From: an uncultured Alphaproteobacteria bacterium
Lineage (GTDB): Bacteria > Pseudomonadota > Alphaproteobacteria > Puniceispirillales > Marisalimonadaceae
DNA: 36,857 nt
NCBI GenBank assembly: GCA_937142855.1
Contig: CAKZQZ010000056.1
Coordinates: forward strand, 1-36,857
Reading direction: 5' to 3'
In this document: positions 14,414 to 23,012 of the stretch, in pieces
Layout: every line of letters starts with the position of its first letter
Numbering within the stretch: position 1 is the first letter of the stretch
Program-made: the position numbers and the translations under genes
The notes under the pieces: model-generated
What the model saw: the letters and a program-made list of their open reading frames with translations, nothing else
What the model was told of the DNA's origin: nothing
Database searches by the model: none

Positions 14414-15919
14414 ATGCAATTAGCTGATAATCCAATCACAGAAATTCTGAAAGAAAAGTTACAAAAGAAAAATTTCGAGGATCTTAATAAACTTATTAAT
14501 GAAGTAGATAGGACTAAGGAATTTCAATTGAAACTTGGAGATCTTTTAATAGATTTTACAAGGCAATCTTTGGATACTGAGATCAAAAAAGATCTTATAG
14601 AATTAGCAAAAAAATCAAATATATTAAAAAAAATTGAGCAAATATCTAATGGCGAAAAAATAAATTTTTCTGAAAACAGATCCGTTGACCATTTCCAACT
14701 TAGACAAAGTAATAGACTAAATTCACAGGAATGGAAAAAATTAGTTGGCTTTGTTAATGAAAGTTTAATTAAAAGAAAATATGAATTTATTGTAAATATA
14801 GGCATCGGTGGCTCAGATCTTGGGCCTTTAATGATAAATGAATCTCTTAAAGATTTTCATAATGGGCCTAAAATTTTTTATGTGTCTAATATCGACCCAA
14901 CAAATATTTACGACATTCTTAAAGAATGCAATCCATTGAAGACGTTATTCATAATAACTTCCAAAAGTTTTAGTACTTTAGAAACTATTACAAATGCTAA
15001 TTTAGCAAAAAGCTGGCTTTTAGATGCAAATAGATCAATTAATGAGAATATGATTGCCATTACATCTTCAGTCACAAAAGCGATGGAGTGGGGATTTAAA
15101 GAATTTAATATTTTTCCATTTTCAGAAAATATTGGAGGAAGGTATTCATTATGGTCTTCAGTTGGAATGCCTATCATATTTAGTATAGGTGAAGATAATT
15201 TCAGAGAATTCTTAAATGGTGCCAACGATATGGATGATCATTTTTTTAATGAGGATATTGAAAAAAATATTCCAATAATGTTGGCACTACTAAGAATATG
15301 GAATCGTAATTTTCTAAATAGAAACAGTCACTGTATTGTCCCTTATAGCTATAGACTTAAAAACCTTCCTGCTTGGGCCCAACAATTAGAAATGGAAAGT
15401 AATGGTAAAAGTGTTGATATTAATAATAAAAATTTGAAAATGCCAGCAAGTCCATTGATCTGGGGAGAACCTGGAACAAATGCTCAACATAGCTTTTTTC
15501 AATTTCTTCACCAAGGACTAGAAGTTGTACCAATAGACATTTTGTTACCTCGTAACCCTTCAAATGGAACAATACTGGAAAAAGCAAAAACCAACCATAA
15601 ATTACTTCTTATAAATGCAATAGCTCAAGCCGAAGCTCTAGCAGTTGGCTCTGTTGATAGAAAAAATACTAATAAGCATTTCCCAGGTGGCAGGCCATCA
15701 ACCATAATTAGCTGGGAAAAAAATAATCCATATTCTATTGGTAGACTAATTGCTCTTTATGAAAATATTACAATCGCCTCAGGTTTTATATGGAATATTA
15801 ATAGCTTTGATCAGTGGGGAGTTGAACTTGGTAAAAATTTGGCTAAAAGAATAGAAAATGACAATCAGAATGAGAAACTTACACCATCTGCAAAAGATTT
15901 TTTATCAGAATATGATTGA
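14414..15919 (+). CDS. pgi: Glucose-6-phosphate isomerase
   Basis: It interconverts glucose 6-phosphate and fructose 6-phosphate. The 501-residue protein contains NIGIGGSDLGPLM (128-140), the phosphate-binding SKSFSTLET (183-191), GGRYSLWSSVGMP (241-253), ESNGKSVD, and the catalytic-loop block GEPGTNAQHSFFQFLHQG. It is shorter than typical enzymes of about 540-550 residues. The usual TEGRAVLHxALR-like motif is altered here to SENRSVDHFQLR. The last 15 bases overlap the convergent permease gene. No further glycolytic gene is nearby. Confidence 0.93.
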   Translation: MQLADNPITEILKEKLQKKNFEDLNKLINEVDRTKEFQLKLGDLLIDFTRQSLDTEIKKDLIELAKKSNILKKIEQISNGEKINFSENRSVDHFQLRQSNRLNSQEWKKLVGFVNESLIKRKYEFIVNIGIGGSDLGPLMINESLKDFHNGPKIFYVSNIDPTNIYDILKECNPLKTLFIITSKSFSTLETITNANLAKSWLLDANRSINENMIAITSSVTKAMEWGFKEFNIFPFSENIGGRYSLWSSVGMPIIFSIGEDNFREFLNGANDMDDHFFNEDIEKNIPIMLALLRIWNRNFLNRNSHCIVPYSYRLKNLPAWAQQLEMESNGKSVDINNKNLKMPASPLIWGEPGTNAQHSFFQFLHQGLEVVPIDILLPRNPSNGTILEKAKTNHKLLLINAIAQAEALAVGSVDRKNTNKHFPGGRPSTIISWEKNNPYSIGRLIALYENITIASGFIWNINSFDQWGVELGKNLAKRIENDNQNEKLTPSAKDFLSEYD

Positions 15920-16735
15920 GGATAACATTTTTATAGATGTTATAATTAAAAATACTCCAAAAATACTCTTTAATGCCCTTTGATTAATTCTATGAGCAAG
16001 TTTAACACCAACCGGTGCAAAAAAAACTGTTAGTGGAAACATTATAAAAAAAGCTATTAGATTTACATAACCTATACTCATAGGTGGTCTGTTAGGAATA
16101 TTAAAACCAGAAAAAGCTAATCCAAGTGTTGCAGGTACAGCAATAAACAAGCCCAAAGCAGCGGCTGTACCTATTGCTTTATGTATAGGAACTGACAAAG
16201 CCACAAGTGCTGGAACACCTAAAGTCCCTGCCCCCACTCCCATAAGAGAAGACACAAGGCCAATGAGAGAAGACATTATAATATTTAATAACCTTGATTT
16301 TGGAAAATTGTTACCAAGCCTCAATGGTTCTTTAAAAAACATATTTAAAGCAACCAAAAAAGCAATAGATGCAAAAAGATACTTTAATTCATTTACACTA
16401 AAATACTTGCCTGAAAGGCCTCCAATAATCGCTCCTAAAAATATTCCAGGAGCCCATTTTTTTATTATATCTATCTCAATTGACCCTCTATGATAATGAG
16501 CTCTAGCAGATGAAATTGATGTTGGTATGATTGTGGCTAATGATGAACCAATTGCCATATGCATCAGAATTTCATTAGGAAAATTTAAAGATGTAAAAAT
16601 CCAAAATAAAATTGGAACAATTACAATCCCCCCACCAACCCCAAATAACCCTGCTATTAATCCACCAATTACTCCTGTAATTAGAAGACCAATAAAGTAA
16701 ACTAATAGTTCTTGATATAAAATATCATTTATCAA
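15905..16735 (-). CDS. TauE/SafE family permease (probable anion or sulfur-compound exporter)
   Basis: A 276-residue membrane protein with about eight hydrophobic segments in two halves. Each half carries the family glycine motif: GLFGVGGGIVIVPIL near residue 30-45 and GVGAGTLGVPAL in the second half. Members export sulfite, sulfoacetate or other anions; the substrate here is unknown. The start is TTG at 16735, with no ATG in frame nearby, so the exact N-terminus is uncertain. The 3' end overlaps pgi by 15 bases on the opposite strand. Confidence 0.88.
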   Translation of the reverse strand: MINDILYQELLVYFIGLLITGVIGGLIAGLFGVGGGIVIVPILFWIFTSLNFPNEILMHMAIGSSLATIIPTSISSARAHYHRGSIEIDIIKKWAPGIFLGAIIGGLSGKYFSVNELKYLFASIAFLVALNMFFKEPLRLGNNFPKSRLLNIIMSSLIGLVSSLMGVGAGTLGVPALVALSVPIHKAIGTAAALGLFIAVPATLGLAFSGFNIPNRPPMSIGYVNLIAFFIMFPLTVFFAPVGVKLAHRINQRALKSIFGVFLIITSIKMLSSIIF

Positions 16736-16876
16736 AATAAATTCTCTTTAAAATAGATTATAAATAGGCAATGAAAATATCTTATTATTCACAAAGAAAA
16801 TTTTTACAAGATAAATATATATTGCACTTTAAAAATTTAAATTGTTAAATTGATATGAAATAATTTGAGATTTAAT

Positions 16877-18379
16877 ATGGCTAAAACTGTTAGAAATTTA
16901 ATAAATCAAAATCAAGATGATGATACTGCAATCACTTCCGACAACAATCAAATAATAACATTTAAAGCCCTTAAAAAACAAGTTCATGATATATCAGGTC
17001 AATTAGCAGGTCATGGTATTAACAAAAATGATAGAGCTGTAATTGTTTTGCCTAATGGACCAGAGATGGCGACGGCTTTTCTAGCTATTTCAAGTTATAT
17101 GTCAGCAGCGCCGCTAAATCCATCATATAAACTAAGTGAATATGAATTTTATCTAAAAGACTTGAAACCAAAGATTGTAATAGTTGAAAAAGAAAGTACT
17201 AACGCAGTTGTCGAAGCTGCTAACAAATTAAATATTGAAATATGTGAAATAAAACAAATTAAAGAAGAGCCTAAAGGGATTTTTAATCTTTATGATTCAT
17301 TTTCAAATTTTGAGGTTTCAGATGAAGAAGATGAAGCTTTAGTCCTGCACACTTCCGGCACAACATCAAGACCAAAAGTTGTTCCTCTCACTAATAAAAA
17401 TATTTTTTCATCTGCATATAATATTTCAGGCTCCCTGCAATTAACGCCCAAAGATCATTGCTACAATGTAATGCCTCTTTTTCACATACATGGATTAATT
17501 GCAATTCTGTGCTCATCTGTTTTTGCAGGTGCGTCTGTTTATGCTAGTAACGGATTTAACGCTTTAAAATTCTTAGATGAAGCAAAAAAAGAAAATATTA
17601 CATGGTACTCAGGCGTACCTACAATGCATCAAGGAATACTATTAAGAGCTAAAAAAAATGTGAAACTTGCGGAAAGCTTATCACTTAGATTTATAAGGTC
17701 GTCTTCTGCTTCTTTACCTCCAGCAGTTTTTGAAGAACTAAAAAATGTTTTCAAAACTACCGTGATTGAGGCTTATGGTATGACAGAAGCAACACATCAA
17801 ATGACGTCTAACCCATTGCCTCCTAAACAACAAAAAGCTGGTTTTGTAGGTAAACCCGCTGGACCTGAAGTTTGTATTATGGATACCAATGGTAAAATCC
17901 AAGCTGATGGAGTTGAAGGAGAGGTTGTTATTAGAGGAGATAACGTAACTAAAGGTTATGAAAACAATGAAGAGGCAAACAAGTCTTCATTTACAAATGG
18001 ATGGTTCAGAACCGGTGATCAAGGTTATTTTGATAATGATGGTTATTTAAAAATATCTGGACGACTAAAAGAAATTATAAATCGGGGAGGAGAAAAAATT
18101 TCTCCTTTAGAAATTGATAATGTTTTAATGGAACATGAGGCTATTGAACAAGTTGTTACTTTTGGTGTTAAAGACAAAATGCTTGGTGAATCTATTGGTG
18201 TTGCAATAGTAACCAAAAAAGGAATTGAATGTACTGAAACTGAAATAAAAAATTATGCACGTATGCATTTGGCAGACTTTAAGATACCTAAGCATATACG
18301 TTTCTTGGATGAGATTCCTAAAGGCGCCACAGGTAAAATGCAAAGAATAGGCCTTTCACAAAAACTTGGCTTGGAATAG
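16877..18379 (+). CDS. Acyl-CoA synthetase, closest in sequence pattern to oxalyl-CoA synthetase (AAE3/Pcs60)
   Basis: This ANL-superfamily adenylate-forming ligase of 500 residues activates a carboxylic acid to its CoA ester with ATP. Motifs seen are the P-loop HTSGTTSRPK (158-167), EAYGMTEATHQMTSNPLP, the hinge region GRLKEIINRGGEKISP, and the catalytic lysine of ATGKMQR. HTSGTTSRPK, SNPLP and the surrounding blocks match what I remember of plant AAE3 and yeast Pcs60, which act on oxalate. That substrate is inference. I start it at ATG 16877, with GAGA five bases upstream; a TTG 12 bases earlier also keeps the frame. The next gene, a reductase, is 9 bases away. Confidence 0.85.
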   Translation: MAKTVRNLINQNQDDDTAITSDNNQIITFKALKKQVHDISGQLAGHGINKNDRAVIVLPNGPEMATAFLAISSYMSAAPLNPSYKLSEYEFYLKDLKPKIVIVEKESTNAVVEAANKLNIEICEIKQIKEEPKGIFNLYDSFSNFEVSDEEDEALVLHTSGTTSRPKVVPLTNKNIFSSAYNISGSLQLTPKDHCYNVMPLFHIHGLIAILCSSVFAGASVYASNGFNALKFLDEAKKENITWYSGVPTMHQGILLRAKKNVKLAESLSLRFIRSSSASLPPAVFEELKNVFKTTVIEAYGMTEATHQMTSNPLPPKQQKAGFVGKPAGPEVCIMDTNGKIQADGVEGEVVIRGDNVTKGYENNEEANKSSFTNGWFRTGDQGYFDNDGYLKISGRLKEIINRGGEKISPLEIDNVLMEHEAIEQVVTFGVKDKMLGESIGVAIVTKKGIECTETEIKNYARMHLADFKIPKHIRFLDEIPKGATGKMQRIGLSQKLGLE

Positions 18380-18388
18380 GAAGTCAGA

Positions 18389-19405
18389 ATGATTAAAGTT
18401 TGTATATTTGGAGCTGGAGCTATTGGTGGATATATTGGATGCAGTTTAGCCAAAGCAGGTGCAAATGTATCTTTAATAGCAAGAGGGCCCCATAAAGAAG
18501 CAATTGAAAAAAATGGATTAGTTCTGATTTCTGACAAAGGAAAAGAAAAATTTAAATTAACAGTTTCAGATAATGCAACACAATTGGGGGAACAAGATTA
18601 TGTTATAATAGCTGTAAAAGCTCATGCTATTAGTTCAATTGTAGAAAACTTAAAACCACTTTTACACGCTAATACTACCGTTTTATCTGCTGTGAATGGC
18701 TTGCCATGGTGGTATTTTTATAAGTCTAATTCAGAAACAATATTAGAGAATACTCATATAGATTCTGTAGATCCTAATGGAATTATTTGGAAAACTATTA
18801 ATCCTAAAAGAGCACTTGGTTGTGTTGTTTACCCTGCCTGTGAGATTGAAAGTCCAGGTGTTATAAAGCATATAGAGGGAAACAGGTTTAGCCTTGGAGA
18901 ACCTAATGGATTAAACTCAGAAAGATTAAAAATATTATCGGATCTTTTTATTAAAGGTGGTCTTAAAGCACCACAAAAGAAAAATTTAAGAGATGAAATT
19001 TGGATTAAACTTTGGGGAAACTGTTCCTTCAATCCTATTAGCGCTTTAACAGGAGCAAGTTTAGACACAATTGGCAATGATCCAAGCACAAGAAATTTAA
19101 TTAGACAAATGATGAAGGAATGTCAAAAAGTAGGTGAAGCAATTGGTGTTAATTTTAATGTATCCATTGAGAACAGAATTAATGGAGCAGCTTCAATAAA
19201 AGGACATAAACCTTCAACCAGACAAGATATAGAAATGAAGAGACCTTTAGAGATAGATCCTATCATGAGTGCTATAATTGAAATAGCCAATAAACTTAAA
19301 ATAGAAACACCAATGTTAAAACACATCAACGCTATATTAAAATTAAAAGCTGATTATCTAGACTTATATAAGAGAAATGAATTAATCGAGAAACTAACAA
19401 TTTAA
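18389..19405 (+). CDS. Ketopantoate-reductase (PanE/ApbA) family oxidoreductase
   Basis: A 338-residue NADP-dependent enzyme with the N-terminal motif CIFGAGAIGGYIG and the C-terminal domain block KLWGNCSFNPISALTGASL. A conserved substrate segment lies near residues 270-285 (SIKGHKPSTRQDIEMKRPLE). True PanE makes pantoate for coenzyme A, but many paralogs of this length, with the NGLPWWYF segment, act on other 2-oxoacids. The assignment to pantothenate synthesis is therefore not secure. It follows the acyl-CoA synthetase by 9 bases, and the two probably form an operon. The 3' end overlaps the convergent DUF1491 gene by 12 bases. Confidence 0.82.
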   Translation: MIKVCIFGAGAIGGYIGCSLAKAGANVSLIARGPHKEAIEKNGLVLISDKGKEKFKLTVSDNATQLGEQDYVIIAVKAHAISSIVENLKPLLHANTTVLSAVNGLPWWYFYKSNSETILENTHIDSVDPNGIIWKTINPKRALGCVVYPACEIESPGVIKHIEGNRFSLGEPNGLNSERLKILSDLFIKGGLKAPQKKNLRDEIWIKLWGNCSFNPISALTGASLDTIGNDPSTRNLIRQMMKECQKVGEAIGVNFNVSIENRINGAASIKGHKPSTRQDIEMKRPLEIDPIMSAIIEIANKLKIETPMLKHINAILKLKADYLDLYKRNELIEKLTI

Positions 19406-19741
19406 ATTTTCAAAAGGGTTATCCCCCTTTTTATTTTCAATCTCAACCACCCAGCAATCCCTATCTATTTCTATTTCTTTAGAAATTCTAATATCAATCT
19501 CATTGACTGACATACTTTTTGAGGAATACAAATCTTCGAAGCTGACTTTGCTTTTATCATTGTCAAAATCATAAGTAATACTCCTTGCAAATAGTTTAGC
19601 CTTCCCATCAAGAGTATCAATTTTTACAAAAATAGCTCCTGCATCTCTGTCGCCGCTCTTAACAACATAAGCATTTGTAAAATTTCTTTCGGCGGCCCTG
19701 ATCCCAGCATTAATTATAATTTCTGACTTTAATTCATTCAT
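19394..19741 (-). CDS. DUF1491 family protein
   Basis: A 115-residue cytosolic protein matching the alphaproteobacterial DUF1491 pattern: VVKSGDRDAGAIFVKID in the first half and an ending DRDCWVVEIENKKG. The function is unknown. It lies 27 bases downstream of the DUF1674 gene on the same strand, so the two are probably co-transcribed. The last 12 bases overlap the reductase gene on the other strand. Confidence 0.82.
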   Translation of the reverse strand: MNELKSEIIINAGIRAAERNFTNAYVVKSGDRDAGAIFVKIDTLDGKAKLFARSITYDFDNDKSKVSFEDLYSSKSMSVNEIDIRISKEIEIDRDCWVVEIENKKGDNPFENLNC

Positions 19742-19768
19742 AATCTAAGAGACTCAATACAAGTTTAA

Positions 19769-19933
19769 TTAAAAATCAGAACATCTACCTGATTTTTCCC
19801 AATCTCCATATCTTGTTGGTTCTAGACCTTTAGGACCACCTGTTTCATTTGGCAAAGAATTATCCTCTGAAGATTTTTCTATATGATCATTTTTATCTAC
19901 AAGCTTAGTAGGTTTTGTTATTTTTTTTTCCAT
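19769..19933 (-). CDS. DUF1674 protein, SdhAF4-like succinate dehydrogenase assembly factor
   Basis: A 54-residue gene in the gap between DUF1491 and rsmB, easily missed because of its length. The C-terminal half carries the family signature NETGGPKGLEPTRYGDWEKS and ends GRCSDF. DUF1674 includes the mitochondrial factor Sdh8/SDHAF4, which binds flavinated SdhA and helps it join the complex. A similar role here is inferred by homology. The N-terminal half is Lys-rich and probably disordered. A DUF1674 gene beside rsmB is a familiar arrangement in Alphaproteobacteria. Confidence 0.88.
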   Translation of the reverse strand: MEKKITKPTKLVDKNDHIEKSSEDNSLPNETGGPKGLEPTRYGDWEKSGRCSDF

Positions 19934-20012
19934 TATATTTTACTTTCTTATAGCTAAACTTTATCTATCCTATAGCATACTCAGATTAAAAGATAAATAA
20001 AACGGATCAGTT

Positions 20013-21392
20013 TTGAAACCAATTAGAATTCATAATAAAAATCAAGAAAATATAAAAAGTACAAGATTAATTGCTATTAATATTTGGATACTTATTTTTT
20101 ATAAACATAAAAATCTAGATAAAATTTTAAATACTTCATTTGACTTTAAAAAACTGGAAACTAGAGATAAATCTTTTTTATATTTACTCCTCAATACTGC
20201 AATGAGACGACATAATCAGGCTGAAACTATTTATAATAAATATTCAAATTTTGGAATAGATAAGAAAAATAGGTTTTTAAATAGCATACTTACTATGGCA
20301 ACTATTGAAATAATTTGGCTTAAAAAAGCTCCCTACGCTGTTCTAAATGAGGCTGTAAAAATTTCAAAAAAACTTATGGGAGAAAAACAATCCAAGCTAG
20401 TTAATGCCATTTTAAGAAAGATAGTGTTACACATAGATGAGTCTATAAAGTCTATACCTGATAATATTTACAATTTACCAGAATGGCTTTTAAATAGCTG
20501 GACCTCTACTTACGGTAAAAAAATTGTAAAAGAAATAGTTGAAATTGCCATGAACCCACCTCCACTTGATATTAAGGTTTCAAATAAAATAAGCAAAAGT
20601 CAGATTGAAGAATTAATATCAGAAGTTCAAGGAATAGAAATTTTCCCAAATTTAATTAGATGTAATTACAAAAAACCAGTTGAAACAATACCTTATTACT
20701 CTGAAGGGGTTTGGTGGATACAAGACGCAGCATCTCAAGTAGCGTGTAATTTATTGATATCAAAATTAAAAATTCATTTCTCTAAAGAAATTAACAAAAT
20801 AAAAATTTTAGATATGTGTAGTGCTCCAGGAGGCAAAACAGCACAACTTTTAGACAATGGTATGGAAGTAGTTAGTATTGAAAAAAATAAGTTTCGATCC
20901 AAAGAGTTCTTAAGAAATATGAAAAGATTAAATTTCAATCCTTTGTTAATTAATGTTGAAGCAGAAATCTATAAGCCTGAGAATAATTATGATGTTATTT
21001 TAATAGACGCCCCATGTTCTTCCACAGGAACTATAAGAAAGAATCCAGATATTTTTATTAAACCTCCCCCAGAGAACTTGAATGGTTTAACATCTCTACA
21101 AGACAACATTCTAAAGAATGCTGCAAAAATATTAAATCAAAATGGTCTAATTATGTATGTAACATGCTCTCTTCAAAAAATTGAAGGTGAAAGAAGAATT
21201 GAAAAATTTCTTCAAGAAAATGAAAACTTTTCTATTATTCCTTTTCTTCAAAATGAACACCCTAAAATAGAAAGTTGTATTACTGAAAACGGGTTTATTA
21301 GAATTCTTCCAAATCATTTTAATTTTAATTATAAAAATGTTATGAATGGTTCGGATGGTTTTTTTATAGCTTTACTAAAAATGGAAAAATAA
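20013..21392 (+). CDS. rsmB: RsmB, 16S rRNA m5C967 methyltransferase
   Basis: It methylates C967 of 16S rRNA using S-adenosylmethionine. The 459-residue protein has an N-terminal NusB-like helical domain (about 10-145) and a C-terminal Rossmann methyltransferase domain. Visible motifs are the SAM-binding MCSAPGGKT (268-276), DAPCSSTGT with C335, and YVTCSLQ with C385, the pair of cysteines used by m5C enzymes. The start is TTG at 20013: an in-frame stop lies 15 bases upstream and no ATG is close. It is followed after 5 bases by the heparinase-like gene. Confidence 0.93.
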   Translation: MKPIRIHNKNQENIKSTRLIAINIWILIFYKHKNLDKILNTSFDFKKLETRDKSFLYLLLNTAMRRHNQAETIYNKYSNFGIDKKNRFLNSILTMATIEIIWLKKAPYAVLNEAVKISKKLMGEKQSKLVNAILRKIVLHIDESIKSIPDNIYNLPEWLLNSWTSTYGKKIVKEIVEIAMNPPPLDIKVSNKISKSQIEELISEVQGIEIFPNLIRCNYKKPVETIPYYSEGVWWIQDAASQVACNLLISKLKIHFSKEINKIKILDMCSAPGGKTAQLLDNGMEVVSIEKNKFRSKEFLRNMKRLNFNPLLINVEAEIYKPENNYDVILIDAPCSSTGTIRKNPDIFIKPPPENLNGLTSLQDNILKNAAKILNQNGLIMYVTCSLQKIEGERRIEKFLQENENFSIIPFLQNEHPKIESCITENGFIRILPNHFNFNYKNVMNGSDGFFIALLKMEK

Positions 21393-21397
21393 TTTTT

Positions 21398-22942
21398 ATG
21401 TTGGGTTTTTTAAATTTAATAACTAACAATTATTTTCTTAAACAAAAACTTAAAATAGAACCTATAAATTCACCTGAAAGAAGACTTACAGATAATTGGC
21501 AAGGCGATGCAATTAAAGGCCAAAAAATTATTAGTGGTAAAATTAATCCAAAACAAATCCCTGATTTCAATAACTTTAAGTTTTTAAGAGATTTGAAATC
21601 CGAAGGTAGTTTTAAAGCTAGATCATTCGCCCGATCATTAATAGACGAATGGATTGAACAAGACATTAACCTTAGATCTAAAGTATTTGATTCAGAAATA
21701 ATGGCAGAAAGAGTTAGTTGCTGGTGTTTTAATTATTCTTGGTTTGGTGAAAGTGGCGATTTAAATTTTCAAAAAAAAGTTTTGACTTCGATAGCACTAC
21801 AAACAAAATTTCTTGAGCTTAAACTTGAAGAAACCCAAAAACCAAATAATCAAATCATTATCATTAAAGGTCTTCTTGTGGCAAAATCAATATTGTATAA
21901 GGATATAAATAACATTCATGCAATGTTAGATATAGTTAACGATGCTGTTGATCTTTTGATTAATCCTGATGGCGGACACAAATCAAGAAGCCCCGTCAAA
22001 CAATTACTTTTACTAAGACAACTAGTTGAAATAAGGTCTATTGTTGCAGTTTTAAAAAATATTGATGCAGAATATTTACACAATCAAACAATCAAAATGG
22101 GACAATTTTGTAGAAGCTTTCAAATGCCTGATGAAAACTTTGCGTGGTTTAATGGTGGAGGGTTAGTAGAAAGTAATCTAATTAGGCAAACTTTAAATAG
22201 AATTGGTTATAAAAATAGAATTTTTAATGTTGCCAAAGATACTGGTTATTGCAGATTAGCTCTAAACGACACAGTAGTGTTTGTAGATACAGGACTTGAA
22301 AAGAAAGTCTCTTCTGATACAAAGGCAAGTCTATTTGCTTTTGAACTTTTTTATAAAAAAGAAAAAATAATATCCAATTTGGGGCAAATAGATGCTCCAA
22401 ATGTAAAGGGCATGAACAATTCTTTAGCGTCATCGGCCGCTCATTCTACATTAAATATAGATGATCGAAACAATATTGATTTAACGGGCAAAAGAAAAAT
22501 TGAAATTTTGAATTCAAAATTTTTAAAAACTAAAGAAGGAAACCTAATAGATGTAATGCATTCAGGTTATGAATCAATTTATGGCGTCAACCATAAAAGA
22601 CAGATTTATGTAACTCAAAATCAAAATGAAATCAGAGGCAAAGATGAAATAATAAGTATTGGAAATGTCGGAACAATACCTAAAAACGCATATATACGAT
22701 TTCATATTTGTCCAAATATAGAACTCATAAAGACTAGGAATGGATCGATTTTATTAAAACATGAAAAGGGGTTTGTATGGAAAATGACCTCAAACAATCA
22801 AAATATTAACATTCAAGACTCAGTCATGTTTGGTCTTAATGGACCTTTCCAATGCAAAGAAATAATGATTACAATGAGGCTTGAGTCAATAAGAGCTTAT
22901 AAAACAATCTCCTGTAAATGGGCGTTCGAACTTCAAAAATAA
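21398..22942 (+). CDS. Heparinase II/III-like protein
   Basis: A 514-residue protein whose two-part layout, length and position fit the alphaproteobacterial heparinase II/III family gene found between rsmB and purH. An alpha-helical N-terminal half contains RLTDNWQGD and SWFGESGDLNFQ; a beta-rich C-terminal half contains FAWFNGGG and ASSAAHSTLNI. No signal peptide is evident, so a periplasmic polysaccharide lyase role is not proven. An alternative is a cytoplasmic or surface-glycan enzyme. Recognition rests on synteny plus the AHSTL-type motif. Confidence 0.8.
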   Translation: MLGFLNLITNNYFLKQKLKIEPINSPERRLTDNWQGDAIKGQKIISGKINPKQIPDFNNFKFLRDLKSEGSFKARSFARSLIDEWIEQDINLRSKVFDSEIMAERVSCWCFNYSWFGESGDLNFQKKVLTSIALQTKFLELKLEETQKPNNQIIIIKGLLVAKSILYKDINNIHAMLDIVNDAVDLLINPDGGHKSRSPVKQLLLLRQLVEIRSIVAVLKNIDAEYLHNQTIKMGQFCRSFQMPDENFAWFNGGGLVESNLIRQTLNRIGYKNRIFNVAKDTGYCRLALNDTVVFVDTGLEKKVSSDTKASLFAFELFYKKEKIISNLGQIDAPNVKGMNNSLASSAAHSTLNIDDRNNIDLTGKRKIEILNSKFLKTKEGNLIDVMHSGYESIYGVNHKRQIYVTQNQNEIRGKDEIISIGNVGTIPKNAYIRFHICPNIELIKTRNGSILLKHEKGFVWKMTSNNQNINIQDSVMFGLNGPFQCKEIMITMRLESIRAYKTISCKWAFELQK

Positions 22943-23012
22943 ATTTTAGTTGACTCTGGTTATCAAAAGAAACTATTTCATTACCAAGTTTAAAAAAGAA
23001 ATAGATTGTATA

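Noticed and set aside
22950-23012. 21-residue N-terminal extension of PurH from a TTG start
   Set aside because: The extension is not part of the family, and the ATG at 23013 gives a protein of the normal length. The TTG falls in a possible promoter element.
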